From: Oegoconia quadripuncta
Lineage: Eukaryota > Arthropoda > Insecta > Lepidoptera > Autostichidae
DNA length: 64,000 nucleotides
NCBI GenBank assembly: GCA_949316235.1
Contig: OX438747.1
Location: forward strand, 30,198,618-30,262,617
Direction: 5' to 3'
The position numbers and the translations under genes were made by a program. The notes under the pieces are model-generated. The model made no database searches, was not told where the DNA came from, and worked only from the letters and a program-made list of their open reading frames with translations. Every line of letters begins with the position of its first letter. The first letter of the stretch is position 1. Below are positions 40,738 through 50,832 of this stretch, in pieces.

Positions 40738-41384
40738 ACGACCAGTTCTATGGGAGAACCTTGTAGAGCATTAACGACTTTCCTTCAATTGAAAACGACG
40801 GAAACAATTGATACTATAATGCCAATTTATAGTGGTCACCAGTCTGAGGGACCGCGCCAGCCATTTCTGGAAAACGAATAGTGACTGCGGCAGGTAAGTG
40901 ATTAGATTATTTTAGATTTGGAAAAAAAAATGCAAACTTCGGAGATTAAAGGAGGGAAAATGTGTATTTATAAAGACATTATCTTCATCATATTTTATGT
41001 CGTCTACTGCGGGCTAAAAGAAAATGAAAATATATTTAAAAAAATCGTGGACTCACGTCTCCTGAATAAAATCATACTTTTGCTTGCAAGGAAGAATAAT
41101 AATAATAAAAATTGAAATTTATGTCACCCCAGCCAACGCGACATTTTTTTTCGCGCGAGACAATATTTGTCTTGCTCATTCGTTTGGACGAAATATACAA
41201 TATCATGCTACAGAGGCTGTTCAGACGTGCTTAAAGCACGCCGCCACCTACCCCCGCCGCTTCAGGTAGCAATCCCAAAAATTAAACGTCGATCATAAAC
41301 AACCAATTTTCGTCTGCATGTACCTTAACATGTTTGACGGTTATATTTGCATGTGCGTTCGCATATGCAACCGAAAGGGGACCG

Positions 41385-41492
41385 AAAGGATAACCGAGAC
41401 TGACTTCACTATATTGTAGAAATAAGATATGGCTGTATGGGCTTAGATCGCTTTGCCTTCTCCGAGAGGCGTGAAATAAAACGAAAAAAAGG
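41385..41492 (+). mobile_element. Poly-A retroposon family D, 3' part
   Basis: GGCTGTATGGGCTTAGATCG, CTTCTCCGAGAGGCGTGAAA and an A-run follow in the order of the family's 3' end. A longer copy starts only a few bases downstream, so two copies stand in tandem. Confidence 0.65.
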
Positions 41493-41497
41493 AGGGC

Positions 41498-42309
41498 TTT
41501 TTGGCGGGAATTTGTGCATTCTAACTTTTGAAGCATGGCAAAATATTGTGCAGCAAACGTTAGTGATGGTGTACAAGTGAAGGGAAGTGTAAATTAAACT
41601 GCGTAATGAAGCTTTCGGGTTCCCACAAGAAGCCGCCAAAATCGTTTGTAAATCATTCTGCCACTCATGAAGAATGACTTGACCATGACAAGGGTTGCCA
41701 GATGAGAACTTGAAAAAGGAGGGCATGTTGGTCAAAAAAGGATAATTTTCTGAAAAAAAGGAGGACATTTAACAATTATACGATTTTTTATTACTATATT
41801 ACTTTATTTTATTCATATTTAGTTGAACTGCCAATTTTTGCGAGAAGTTCTTGATTTTTTAACAAATAATCATGAAAATCTTCACTTGTCATGGTTTTGA
41901 AGTTGTATTGAGTAAGAATTATGGATTTCACTAACGGCACACTTAATCGCGCCGCTGGCTGGTGCGCACGCTCGCAAAGCCCAGAGCTTTTGACTTCGCA
42001 CGCATGCACGCTCGACACGAAATGTTGAACGATGTTTAGCGTTTAGCGTTTAGCACAAAGGAGGACAAACAGTAGGTAAGGGAGGACGGGAGGACAAATC
42101 ATGGAAAAGGAGGACATGTCCTCCTTTTGGATACCATCTGGCAAGCCTAAATGACTAGCCTCATTGCTAGACTCTTATACGCCAAGTTGACGACGGCTGA
42201 CTTGTTTTGACTGAAACACTTTATTAAACGGTAAAAATAAGACAAGGCTGTATGGGCTTAGATCCCTATGCCTTCTCCGAGAGGAGTGAATTAAAACGAT
42301 AAAAAAAGG
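41498..42309 (+). mobile_element. Poly-A retroposon family D, interrupted copy
   Basis: Starts GGCTTTTTGGCGGGAATTTG and runs through GAGCTTTCGGGTT-like and GAATGACTTGACC segments. It is broken by another element at 41693-42149, then resumes with CGCCAAGTTGACGACG, GGCTGTATGGGCTTAG and CTCCGAGAGGAGTGAAT, ending in AAAAAAAGG. Its A-tail stops next to an E2F-like site before the PAF15 gene. Confidence 0.7.
41693..42149 (-). mobile_element. Non-autonomous DNA element with transposase tail
   Basis: The ends GGGTTGCCAGATG and CATCTGGCAAGCC are inverted partners. GGAGGACAT-type repeats lie inside both ends. The minus strand encodes RLSVPLVKSIILTQYNF, then SEDFHDYLLKNQELLAKI and a stop. That resembles the last residues of hAT-like transposases. 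The catalytic part is gone. Confidence 0.65.
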
Positions 42310-42310
42310 A

Positions 42311-42320
42311 ATTCGCGCCT
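42311..42320. promoter_or_regulatory. E2F-like site before the PAF15 gene
   Basis: ATTCGCGCCT matches the E2F core TTCGCGCC. It lies about 130 bases before the ATG, directly after the poly-A of the retroposon. PAF15 is a known E2F/cell-cycle target in mammals, so the site is plausible. Function here is inferred. Confidence 0.45.
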
Positions 42321-42445
42321 TTTTTTATTTACTTTTTCAGGTGTTTATTTGTACATAGGTAATTTGTTAGGTTAATGTTATTTCATCACTTTAATCAGAA
42401 CCATAATTAAGAATTGATATTGGATATCTACATTCCTACTCCGTC

Positions 42446-42479
42446 ATGGCCAGGACCAAGGCTTCTGTCGGTGCCAAAG
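42446..42479 (+). CDS. PCLAF: PAF15 coding exon 1
   Basis: Eleven codons plus one base: MARTKASVGAK, then donor AAAG|GTATTG. Too short to be found by length; assigned by the conserved N-terminus and by phase with exon 2. Confidence 0.88.
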
Positions 42480-44860
42480 GTATTGTTTTAAATTTTGTCC
42501 GAACGAAAAATAAAGACTTAAAATAAAGCTGTGAATTCATTCTCTATTTGCAGCGGCACAGTATATTTAGTACTCATTTCGATCGTAACAATTTATAAAT
42601 CAAACCATGATCTAATCGCATCTCGCATTATTTTAGAATTAATATAAAGTGAGGTTATTTTTGTTGTTTATGTGACAGTGTCTTCCGGCAAGAGTAGCAA
42701 AGCGAGGTGCAGTGCAGCACCACCGCCCAGTACCTCTGGACCGTCAGGTAATTGTTTTTTCTTCAGCTCAACCTGTAACAAGGCTCATCCCTCTTACGCC
42801 TTTTCTAACAGCGAGCGGTGGAGTATAGGGTAACGTGACATTACGTTTCGTTTTTATGTAATTATTCCCGTTTTCGCAAAAATACTGAAAATGTATTCAT
42901 TGAACCTTGTTTAGTAGAAGTATTCAAACTGCTATCGACCTGAATTATATAGAATTTTATTACCTACAATTACAAAAGCCAATATCAACAGGAATTATCA
43001 ACAATATTTTTTTATTATTATTAATAGACAAACATTACTGCTGGTATGTCTATGTCACAGTCTTGGAAGAGGTTCATTGTTCGAGTCACCATTAGTTTTT
43101 AAAAATTTATCCAATCTATTCATGACCGAATTCATTGGTTGAGCGGAAATCATTCATTCATTTTAAGAAACTAGACAAGACATTTTGATGGAAAGTAGTC
43201 TCAAAAGTAAAACCACTGCATGTTCAGGGCCATAGTACAGTTCACCACTATTACATTCTTCTGTAATTCGTACTGTTCATTCCTTCACCGTTACCTAAAA
43301 CTGGATGTCAGGATACTGTGGATGTCATGTTATGAGGAGCACAAACTGGTCACATTGGGCTGACGCCAACCATGAGAATGTAATGTAGGTTAAGCAAACA
43401 TGCGAAGATAGGCCCTGAATGTAATGTAAGTACCCAACACTCCAGTAATCCTTATTGTAGTATGTTTTTTACCCCACAGGCAGTGGTAGTCGTTCCCACA
43501 CCTACTCTGGAGGCAATTCGGTCTGCCAACGGGAGACTCCGAAATGGCAGCGGCCGATTACCAATTTCTTTGTAGGCAACACAAAGAGCAAGGACTCTGA
43601 TTCGGACAGTGGGGATGATAGTGGTAAGAAATTTATATTTATGTCATTGCGGTGTAGTCATAGTTGCTATTCGATAATCTAATTGTCGTTGGATGTGTGA
43701 CCACTAGAGGCATTTTATAGGTGTTTCCATTCTTTAGACAGCTTGTTAAATAGTCAGTCCTGGTTGTTTTGAATTGAAGACAGTCATTAAGACAAGTCCA
43801 CCAATTTCAGGGCGGTCAGTTAAAGTCAAACACTGACAATCGGGTGGCAGTCGGACGCAAATCCACCAATCCGCATTGGGCTTGTGTGGTGTATTTATGA
43901 CTCATTTCCTTTCAGTGAAAGGAGGCTGTGGCCCAACAGTGGGGATGTGTAAGGTTGATGATGATATGTCATACAAATGGTGAAGGTTAATGCTATATGC
44001 TATTATTATATTAATTATATTAATTAATTAATTAATATTAATGCTATATAACAAACATTAACCGCCCCCATGGCTCAGTGTAAACATCATAGGGTTTAGG
44101 ATTCGGAGGTCGCGGGTTCGATCCCCAGTGGGGTACATGTTTAGTACTCAGTTTGGTTGGTGGTAGGGAATTTTAAATGTCCGCCTGGCTAACTACCTCC
44201 ATCTTATCTAAACTCTGCTACCAAACAACAATGTTAATAAACATTGTTGTGTTCCAGTTGTCAGAGATAAGATGGGGTTTCCGGTTCAGTATGCATCCAC
44301 CTTCGGCCTCATCTTCACTTAACATCAGGTGTGATTGTGGTCAATTGCTAACCTGTTGTTCATATAAAAAGAAAAAAAACCAAACTTTTCATTTTTTTAT
44401 TTTTTAGCATTTTTCCAATTGCCAAAAGGGTAGTAGGGTGCGTATATTATTCTGTCATGCATATTTTTTTACAAAGAATGGGGAATAAACCCTCTTAATA
44501 ATAAAGTTGAAATCTGTTTTAAAATATGTTTCTTCTGCAGCCAGTACCTCCAAACCGAAGCCAAAACGCAACGTCATCCAATCAGACGATGAGGATGCAT
44601 CCGATAAAAACAATAACCAGGACGAGTTACCAACAAACAGAGTGTTAAACGAAACTATTGAATTAGAACCTTTAACTGGTGATGACAGCCATAAAATCGA
44701 AGAGTATTACCCCAAACACGGGGTAAAAGGCAAAGGGAAAGGTAAGAAGAGTAATAAAGAAAATGTAGCAACAAATGGAGAAAGAAAATCTGCGAAAAGA
44801 GATTTAGAGGAGAGTTTCGAGGAAAGTGTTAATGTTAGTAAGAAGGTTAAAGTTAATTGA
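42446..44860 (+). CDS. PCLAF: PCNA-associated factor (PAF15/PCLAF family), 188 aa
   Basis: Four coding exons (42446-42479, 42679-42747, 43480-43623, 44541-44860; 567 nt, all introns phase 1 and GT-AG) give 188 residues. The N-terminus MARTKAS matches the vertebrate MVRTKA start. Residues 45-65 hold GGNSVC, TPKWQ and the PIP box QRPITNFF (Gln58, Ile61, Phe64, Phe65), which binds PCNA in the family. A KEN box (155-157, SNKENV) suggests APC/C-directed turnover. The family acts at replication forks in the nucleus and is intrinsically disordered. This copy is longer than the 111-residue human protein because of an acidic and Lys-rich C-terminal part. The start is fixed by the first exon's ATG and by phase. 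Confidence 0.92.
42679..42747 (+). CDS. PCLAF: PAF15 coding exon 2
   Basis: Acceptor TTATGTGACAG, donor GTCAG|GTAATT. Encodes VSSGKSSKARC and a Ser/Pro-rich stretch. Lysines here stand where the family's N-terminal ubiquitinated lysines lie, although the alignment is loose. Confidence 0.88.
43480..43623 (+). CDS. PCLAF: PAF15 coding exon 3 (PIP box)
   Basis: Acceptor TTTTACCCCACAG, donor AGTG|GTAAGA. It carries the family's signature: GGNSVC, TPKW and QRPITNFF, followed by an acidic Ser/Asp run (SDSDSGDD) that may be phosphorylated by CK2-type kinases. Confidence 0.93.
44064..44366 (+). mobile_element. tRNA-headed SINE, family C
   Basis: CCGCCCCCATGGCTCAGTGT, GGTCGCGGGTTCGATCCCCA and the 3' CTTCGGCCTCATCTTCACTT are in order. 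It lies in intron 3 of the PAF15 gene, in the sense direction. Confidence 0.85.
44541..44860 (+). CDS. PCLAF: PAF15 coding exon 4 (KEN box and tail)
   Basis: Acceptor TTTCTTCTGCAG; starts ASTSKPKPKR and ends KKVKVN with TGA. It contains acidic stretches, a KGKGKGKK basic patch and KEN. A second basic patch (SKKVKV) at the end could act as a nuclear signal. Confidence 0.9.
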
Positions 44861-44995
44861 AGTTTTTTTTTATCTTGTTTTAAGCTAAACTGTTAACACT
44901 AATTAAGCATAGCGAAGAGTATTATTAGGTTAGCTTAAGGCTCAGTATACCAGTACTAGTAGCATCGCGCGAGATAATATTTGTTTTGCATGTAT

Positions 44996-45296
44996 AACAG
45001 GTTGGTATTTGACCTCAATCACACCTGATGTTAAGTGAAGATGAGGTCGAAGGTGGAAGCGTACTGACCCGGAAACCCTAACACATTTGGGGGGACTGGC
45101 TATCTTATCTCTGACAACCGGAACACAACAATGCTATTAACATTGCTATTTGGCGGCAGATTTAGATAAGATGGTGGTAGCTAGCCAGGCGGACATTTAA
45201 GATGCCCTACCAAACCGAGTACTTAAACATGTACTCCGCTGGGGATCGATCCCGCGACCTCTGAATCGTAAACCCAATGTTGTTTACATTGAACGG
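44996..45296 (-). mobile_element. tRNA-headed SINE, family C
   Basis: ACAGGTTGGTATTTGACCTC marks the 3' end and GGGGATCGATCCCGCGACCT the complement of the B box. It lies just after the PAF15 stop and is the mirror of the copy at 45.75 kb. Confidence 0.85.
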
Positions 45297-45747
45297 AATA
45301 TGCAACTATCCCACTCTTACTCCTATATCGCGCGAAACAAACGATGTCATGCTACGGGGGATACGTGTTTTCAGTATGAGAAAAAGGTATGACAAGAAAA
45401 TAAATTTATTTCATAGCCATACAAAGTACAGTTAAATTGAGTTGAGTAGACATGGAATTTTGTGACCCCTGTTACACCCAAGGAACACCTGACTCTCAGA
45501 TACGGGGGCAACCATAGGCGCAGAAGAGGTCACATACAATGAGTAAACAATCCACTGTGAAGCCATTGCCAATTACACATTATAGGCAAGAACTAGAAAT
45601 ACTGTAGATTTGGGAATAGTTTATAGTAGTGAATTAATAATGAGTGACACATTATATACGGCCAACTTATCTGTAATAATAAAAGGAACGTCACGGATGA
45701 CGGATTCCAATACTGCAAAATTAGGGATACTATATTTCCGAAATCGC

Positions 45748-46064
45748 CTCCGTGGCTCAATGTAAATAACATTGGGTTTACGATTCGGAGGTCGCGGGTT
45801 CGATCCCCAGCGGGGTACATATTTAGTACTCGGTTTGGCTGGTGGTAGGGCATATTAAATGTCCGCCTGGCTAGCTACCACCATCTTATCTAAATCTGCC
45901 GCCAAACAGCTATGTTAATAGCATTGTTGTGTTCCGGTTGTCAGATAAGATAGCCAGTCCCCCAAATGAGATGGGGTTTCCGGGTCAGTATGCTACCACC
46001 TTCGGCCTCATCTTCACTTAACATTAGGTGTGATTGAAGTCAAGTGCTAACCCGTTGTGTATAA
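45748..46064 (+). mobile_element. tRNA-headed SINE, family C, best-preserved copy
   Basis: GCCTCCGTGGCTCAATGTAA, GGTCGCGGGTTCGATCCCCA and the body and 3' segments are nearly unbroken, ending in AAAAAAAAA. Useful as the reference for the family in this window. Confidence 0.9.
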
Positions 46065-46564
46065 AAAAAAAGAAACTATAATACAGGGTGAATTCGTGTA
46101 ATTCCCAGTAACTGGTGTTGCCACTCTAGAACAACAAACAACCATAGTCAAAAGTCAAAACATTTTCCATTACCCATACAAAGTAAACCATTCTGAAGTA
46201 TGGCAGTCTTAACAATTTTCGACTGCTGACTCCACTTACAAACAACGTGCAGCTAGGAACCATAGCTGAATTCAGTCGAAAGTTGATGGCCTTCCATACC
46301 AAAGGCGGTTTAAGAATGGTTTACTTGTATAGGTAATCGAATATATTTTGATTGAATTCGGTTATGGTTCCCAATGGGAACTTGTTTGAATTGTTTATAG
46401 TCCGACATACATTTGTTATATCATTCTTTTTTTTTCATGCCTGGTAATATGCTAAATGGAATGAGGGCGTTACCAGATAATAAAAAATATAGGGCCGTTA
46501 GTCTCGACAGATGGCGCTGATTGAAAGTCATGTGTCATATTCAAGATAGTAATCTGTTTACTAA

Positions 46565-46965
46565 GGCCCGTATTAATAAACCAATCCCAATACAAGTCTT
46601 GAGGCTGTATCACCCGAGATGCGTCTTATATCTCAAGCTCCGTGCTAATTTATAAACCAATCTTGAGGTCTACTCAGCTGAGATCACTTCTAAAGTATTC
46701 GCCTCAGCGGCGAATGAATGATAGTGTTGAGTTTCGTTTATTAATACGTTAAACTCGGCGCACCTCTCAAGTGAGTACTGCTTGAGTATTCACGTGCGTT
46801 TCAGGTCTCAAGTTAGGTTTATTAATCAACACGTTTACTTGACACCAATCACAAGACTGTTCTCAATCTTGTTAATGGTTTATTAATACGTTTTTTTTTT
46901 TTTTAGTTTTATTTTCTCCTCTAGGAGAAGGCAAAGGGATCTAGCCCATAACAGTAATACGGGCC
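46565..46965. mobile_element. MITE, family E, with a later insertion
   Basis: GGCCCGTATTAATAAACC to TAATACGGGCC, with the usual palindromic interior. A 64-bp retroposon piece and a duplicated TAATACG interrupt the right end. Confidence 0.8.
46891..46954 (-). mobile_element. 5'-truncated family D retroposon with target duplication
   Basis: A run of about 14 T, then CTCCTCTAGGAGAAGGCAAA and CTAGCCCATAACAG. TAATACG flanks it on both sides (46884-46890, 46955-46961). On the minus strand this is the last 50 bases of family D plus a poly-A, the product expected from LINE machinery. Confidence 0.85.
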
Positions 46966-47293
46966 TTAGACTATTTACTTAAGATGAAGTATGCCACAGA
47001 TTATTAATAATTACAATTTTTTCGGTGGAAACGACTCAACGCCATCTATCTGTTATAGAGGTAATATTCACATACCTTCAAAAACATTTTTGACGGCGGA
47101 TCTGCTGTGGACCAAACTTGTTATTTCTTTATAGTTAAGGACATTTTTTTACGACTTTATGGACTAAATAAATGAACGATCAAAGAAAGTGTTTTGTTTT
47201 TAATTTTAATCCGAAAACCTAATAAGGTTCTTAATAATAAAACGATTTAAGAGGGTTTACTCCGTCCAGTGGCGCTCGCATTGGGTAGATTAA

Positions 47294-47602
47294 GGCCCGT
47301 ATTAATAAATCAATCTCAATACAAGTCTTGAGGCTGAGACAACCGAGATGCGTCTTAAGCAGTTGACCCTATCCCAAGCTCCGTGCTAATTTATAAACCA
47401 ATCTTGAGGTCTACTTAGCTGTATTCGCCTCAGCGGCGCATGAATGACAGTCTTGAGTTTCGTAGGCGCACCTTTCAAGCGAGTACTGCTTGAGTATGCA
47501 CGAGCTTTTCAGGTCTCAAGTTAGGTTTATTAATCAACACGTTTACTTGAGACCAGTCACAAGACTGTTCTCAATCTTGAGAATGGTTTATTAATACGGG
47601 CC
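47294..47602. mobile_element. MITE, family E
   Basis: GGCCCGTATTAATAAATC to GGTTTATTAATACGGGCC, flanked by TAA at 47291-47293 and 47603-47605. It lacks about 20 bases of the middle present in the 9.2-kb copy. Confidence 0.8.
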
Positions 47603-48489
47603 TAATACAGGATGAATTAGAACAATAATTCGTGTAATTCCCATTAACTGGTGACGCCACTTTTTATTACGAACGACTTTCCCTAACGAACTATAGTCGA
47701 ATTCGATTAAAAAAATTTTAGATTACCTAAAGTAAACCATTCTGAAACCACCTTTAAGTAGGGACGTCCAACAATTTTCGGATGAATTCGACTATGGTTC
47801 CGAGTGGTAAGTTGTCAGGAGGTGGAGTCACCAGTAAACAGGAATTACACTAATTCAAATTCAGCCTGTATCTAATCGTGTATATGTAAAAATGTTCTAT
47901 GGATAAACCACAAAAAAAAAACAGCTGAATCGGTCGTATTGTGGAACGGAGGTAGCCTGGGTTTGGAGGACAGGATGGAGTCGGCGATAAAGTAATCTTC
48001 AAGCGGGATTTACTGGGATCGCGTGCTTCATCTTCGACCACATCGTCACTTTCCATGGTGAGATTGTGGACATGGCATGTTTAGTATACATGTATTGAAA
48101 AATTTATAAAATCCCTGAGTAAATGGACACAATAATAATATCATTCAAGTAATACAACTCTGTTATTCGGCTGAACTATTTCCAATAAAATATGATAAGA
48201 ACTCCAGTTTTAAAAAAAATAATTACAAACCCGTTCAAAGGTCTTGGCGCCTATACTACCTATCATCGATAAATGTTGCAAGCTTGTAACACCCCACTTA
48301 GGTTTAAGAATGCCGTACAAACGCATCAATTACTTTGGCTGGGTCATGCTGATATGAGAGCCTACATTACCTACAGCCAGATTTGAGGAGCAAGCGTCTA
48401 CAATTTTTTTTTTATATAATTTTGATTAATATGGGGATGGTCAATGTAAAAAACCTGTCAAAACAACAACAGCAAAGAAAGGTTATTAC

Positions 48490-48780
48490 AAAATTAGTCA
48501 CAACCTGAATGACAAACAAGCTTCGACCAGCTCCCAAATTATAAAATTGTATTAGTTGTAAAAAAAAGGACTACAATGATCTTGTGGGTTTCTTGAGCCG
48601 CTTCTTTTACCACATATGATTTATTTTCCCTTTCCCAAGCGGTAGTGGCTTGGACATACTGACTGACAGATAAATGCAATAAGCGCCATTACGATACCCA
48701 GTACATTTAAATTGACATTCAACAAATGATATCATGTGCCTTACGTTGAAATAAATGCTGGACTTTTGAGTATTTTTCGT
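48490..48780 (-). repeat. Retroposon 3' repeat, family G
   Basis: The complement holds GTCCAAGCCACTACCGCTTG, AAATCATATGTGGTAAAAGA and AGCGGCTCAAGAAACCCACA, in the order of the family. Nearby 47930-48075 carries another LINE-type repeat (CTTCGACCACATCGTCACTT), also seen at 56.7 kb. Confidence 0.6.
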
Positions 48781-49081
48781 TTATCGTATGGATAAAATAA
48801 CAAAGAAAAATCTTTTGTTGTACAGATACACTTTATTACTATTAAAAACTGTTACATTCAAGTTTAAATGTTTTTTGTAGAAAATTGGAAAACACCTAAT
48901 ATTCGCATTTAAAAATGGGAATAAAATACATTTGAAATTCAGACCTACTTCATAAACAGGTAGACAATTTTATTATAAATTTAGATAAAATCATTGTTTT
49001 ATACAGAGTCAAATCCATAGCGTTCAACAAATACTTCTACGCATGAACAATAAACAAAAAAAACAATGTTTCATGTATATG

Positions 49082-49115
49082 AAAAACTCGTCCCCGGTAT
49101 CGGGGACGAGTTTTT
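49082..49115. repeat. Perfect 15-bp-arm hairpin
   Basis: AAAAACTCGTCCCCG and CGGGGACGAGTTTTT are exact inverted partners around a GTAT loop. The right arm overlaps the first bases of the neighbouring family F element. Confidence 0.9.
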
Positions 49116-49372
49116 TTACCGTAAGGAGAAAAATAGGGCATATTAGGTAAGTGAAATATAAGGTCAATGGCAGGTAATTTCTTTTATTTATTTCAAAACC
49201 ATTATCGAATAAAGCTTTAATTGTATCATTGTGGCGCTTAATTCTATGAGTTTTGAAAAAAGAAAAAAAAGTAATTAAACTAATAGGTAGTTTAATTACT
49301 TTTTTTTCGTAACCGTAACCTTCTATCTCACTTACCTAATATGCCCTATTTTTTCTTTACGGTAAAAAAACT
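49109..49372. mobile_element. MITE, family F, well-preserved copy
   Basis: GAGTTTTTTTACCGTAAGGA and AAAAATAGGGCATATTAGGT at left match CTTTACGGTAAAAAAACTC and ACCTAATATGCCCTATTTTT at right as inverted termini of more than 40 bases. Inside, AGTAATTAAACTA and TAGTTTAATTACT make another inverted pair. No coding. Confidence 0.85.
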
Positions 49373-49656
49373 CACCAGTATATTCATTTGTACATTGCGG
49401 CTTCAAAGTTTGCCGAACAACATGGAATTCACTCTGTATATTCCAATAAATAAATCACAATATATACGTTTACCTCGATTGCCTATGCCTCGATTACCAA
49501 TAGTCCAGGCACGAAAATTATCTATTAAAAAAATTCTTGAATGATTGATTGAAACGAAAGATTGAAACAGGAAAAATTGCAAATCTTTTTCTTGGGATAT
49601 AATATAATGTTATTTCGCTCGAAATGTGGTAATAATGGTCTGTGTGAAGTATCCTA

Positions 49657-49794
49657 GGGCCGTATTAATCTTGAGATTGAAATTGCGTTTCAGTCTCAAT
49701 ACTATTGTTTTTGATACTGTTTTAATATGCAACAGATTTTCAAGCGTCAACTTAAGGTCATCTCAATCTTGAGAACGGTTTATTAATACGGGCC
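49657..49794. mobile_element. MITE, family E, internally deleted
   Basis: GGGCCGTATTAATCTTGAGA at left and GGTTTATTAATACGGGCC at right; the middle is reduced to under 100 bases. The termini alone place it in the family. Confidence 0.65.
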
Positions 49795-49967
49795 TTAATT
49801 AGTGCTCAATAGTAATCGAGGCAGGGCAACCACCCTTTATATAAAAGCAAAAACAACGCAATTTCTGAAAAGCAGTCAAAAGTTCATAATATTGTATTCT
49901 TTTATACAAAACGGGAAACGTTAAAAACGTTATTTTTTTAAACGTTTTTTTTATATATTTTTTTTTT

Positions 49968-50226
49968 ATTTTCGCTTGAAGATTAGGCTGAGGGTGGAAG
50001 CGAGCTCAGTCGCAATCCCTAATTTATTTGGGGGAATTGGCTGTAGATAAGGTCTTTGACAACCGGAACACAACAATGCTATTAACATTGCTGCTTGATT
50101 TAGATAAGATAGTGGTAGCTAACCAGACGGACATTTAAAAATGCCCAACTACCAGCACGAGCACTAAACATACAGGAATCGAATCCGCGCCCTCAATTTT
50201 GTAAATGAGCCACGGAAGCAGTTAAC
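49968..50226 (-). mobile_element. SINE family C, degraded copy
   Basis: GAAGATTAGGCTGAGGGTGG, CAACCGGAACACAACAATGC and GAGCCACGGAAGC correspond to the complement of the family, with deletions around the B box. Confidence 0.7.
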
Positions 50227-50499
50227 ATCTATTTTTGTTATGAACAAATAAAACACTGCTTTTCAGAAACCCAGTGATTAAGCTGTCATACACATTACGA
50301 AAAAGTGCCGATTCTCTCCTCCCACATCGCTGGATTGTGGGGGGAAACGAGATAGTATTTTAAGGGGTGTTAGACAATCAGCTCAAGTCATGATCTTTTA
50401 AAAACCAGTTCAAAGTGAATAGAATTCATATTTTGCGCCGAGACTGAGTAGGCAATAATACTAATCAGACTTACGTAGCTAAACCACGAAGGAAATACT

Positions 50500-50832
50500 G
50501 AAGACGCACACTCAACGCTGTCAAACACAGCACCCGTCTTTTTTTATCGGGGGTTAAAAGAAGCCTTTGAAATACAGAATATGTTATTCCTGACTCAAAA
50601 GATACAACATTGAGCCATCTCGATGAGGAAGTGGCGGCATGCCGCAGGGTAGTGCATAGAAGAGTAAACGATTTCGAGGAGCAGCGTACGCGATGAGCTG
50701 AAACCCCGTCCGCCCGCTGCCTCATTATCACTACGTGGAAGGAAGGTGTGCTTACGTGCCCACATTGCGCACGGGAGTTCACCGCAAAGATCGGCTATGT
50801 TAGCCATTCTCGAGCGCACCAGCGCCAAACCG
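50500..50832 (+). pseudogene. LINE C-terminal remnant with C2H2-like finger
   Basis: One plus-strand frame reads TWKEGVLTCPHCAREFTAKI, then GYVSHSRAHQR and a stop. CPHC.REFTAKIGYVSH...H is a finger often found at the end of insect non-LTR ORF proteins. Upstream codons show stops and frameshifts, so this is not a host zinc finger gene. Confidence 0.6.

Noticed and set aside
47850..48056. Minus-strand frame starting MESDDVVEDEARDPSKS
   Set aside because: The same nucleotide stretch recurs near 56.7 kb as an interspersed repeat; no splice context or family motif.
50471..50828. Host zinc finger gene suggested by CPHC...H...H
   Set aside because: Only one finger, right before a stop, within frame-broken LINE-like sequence; this type of finger closes insect LINE proteins.
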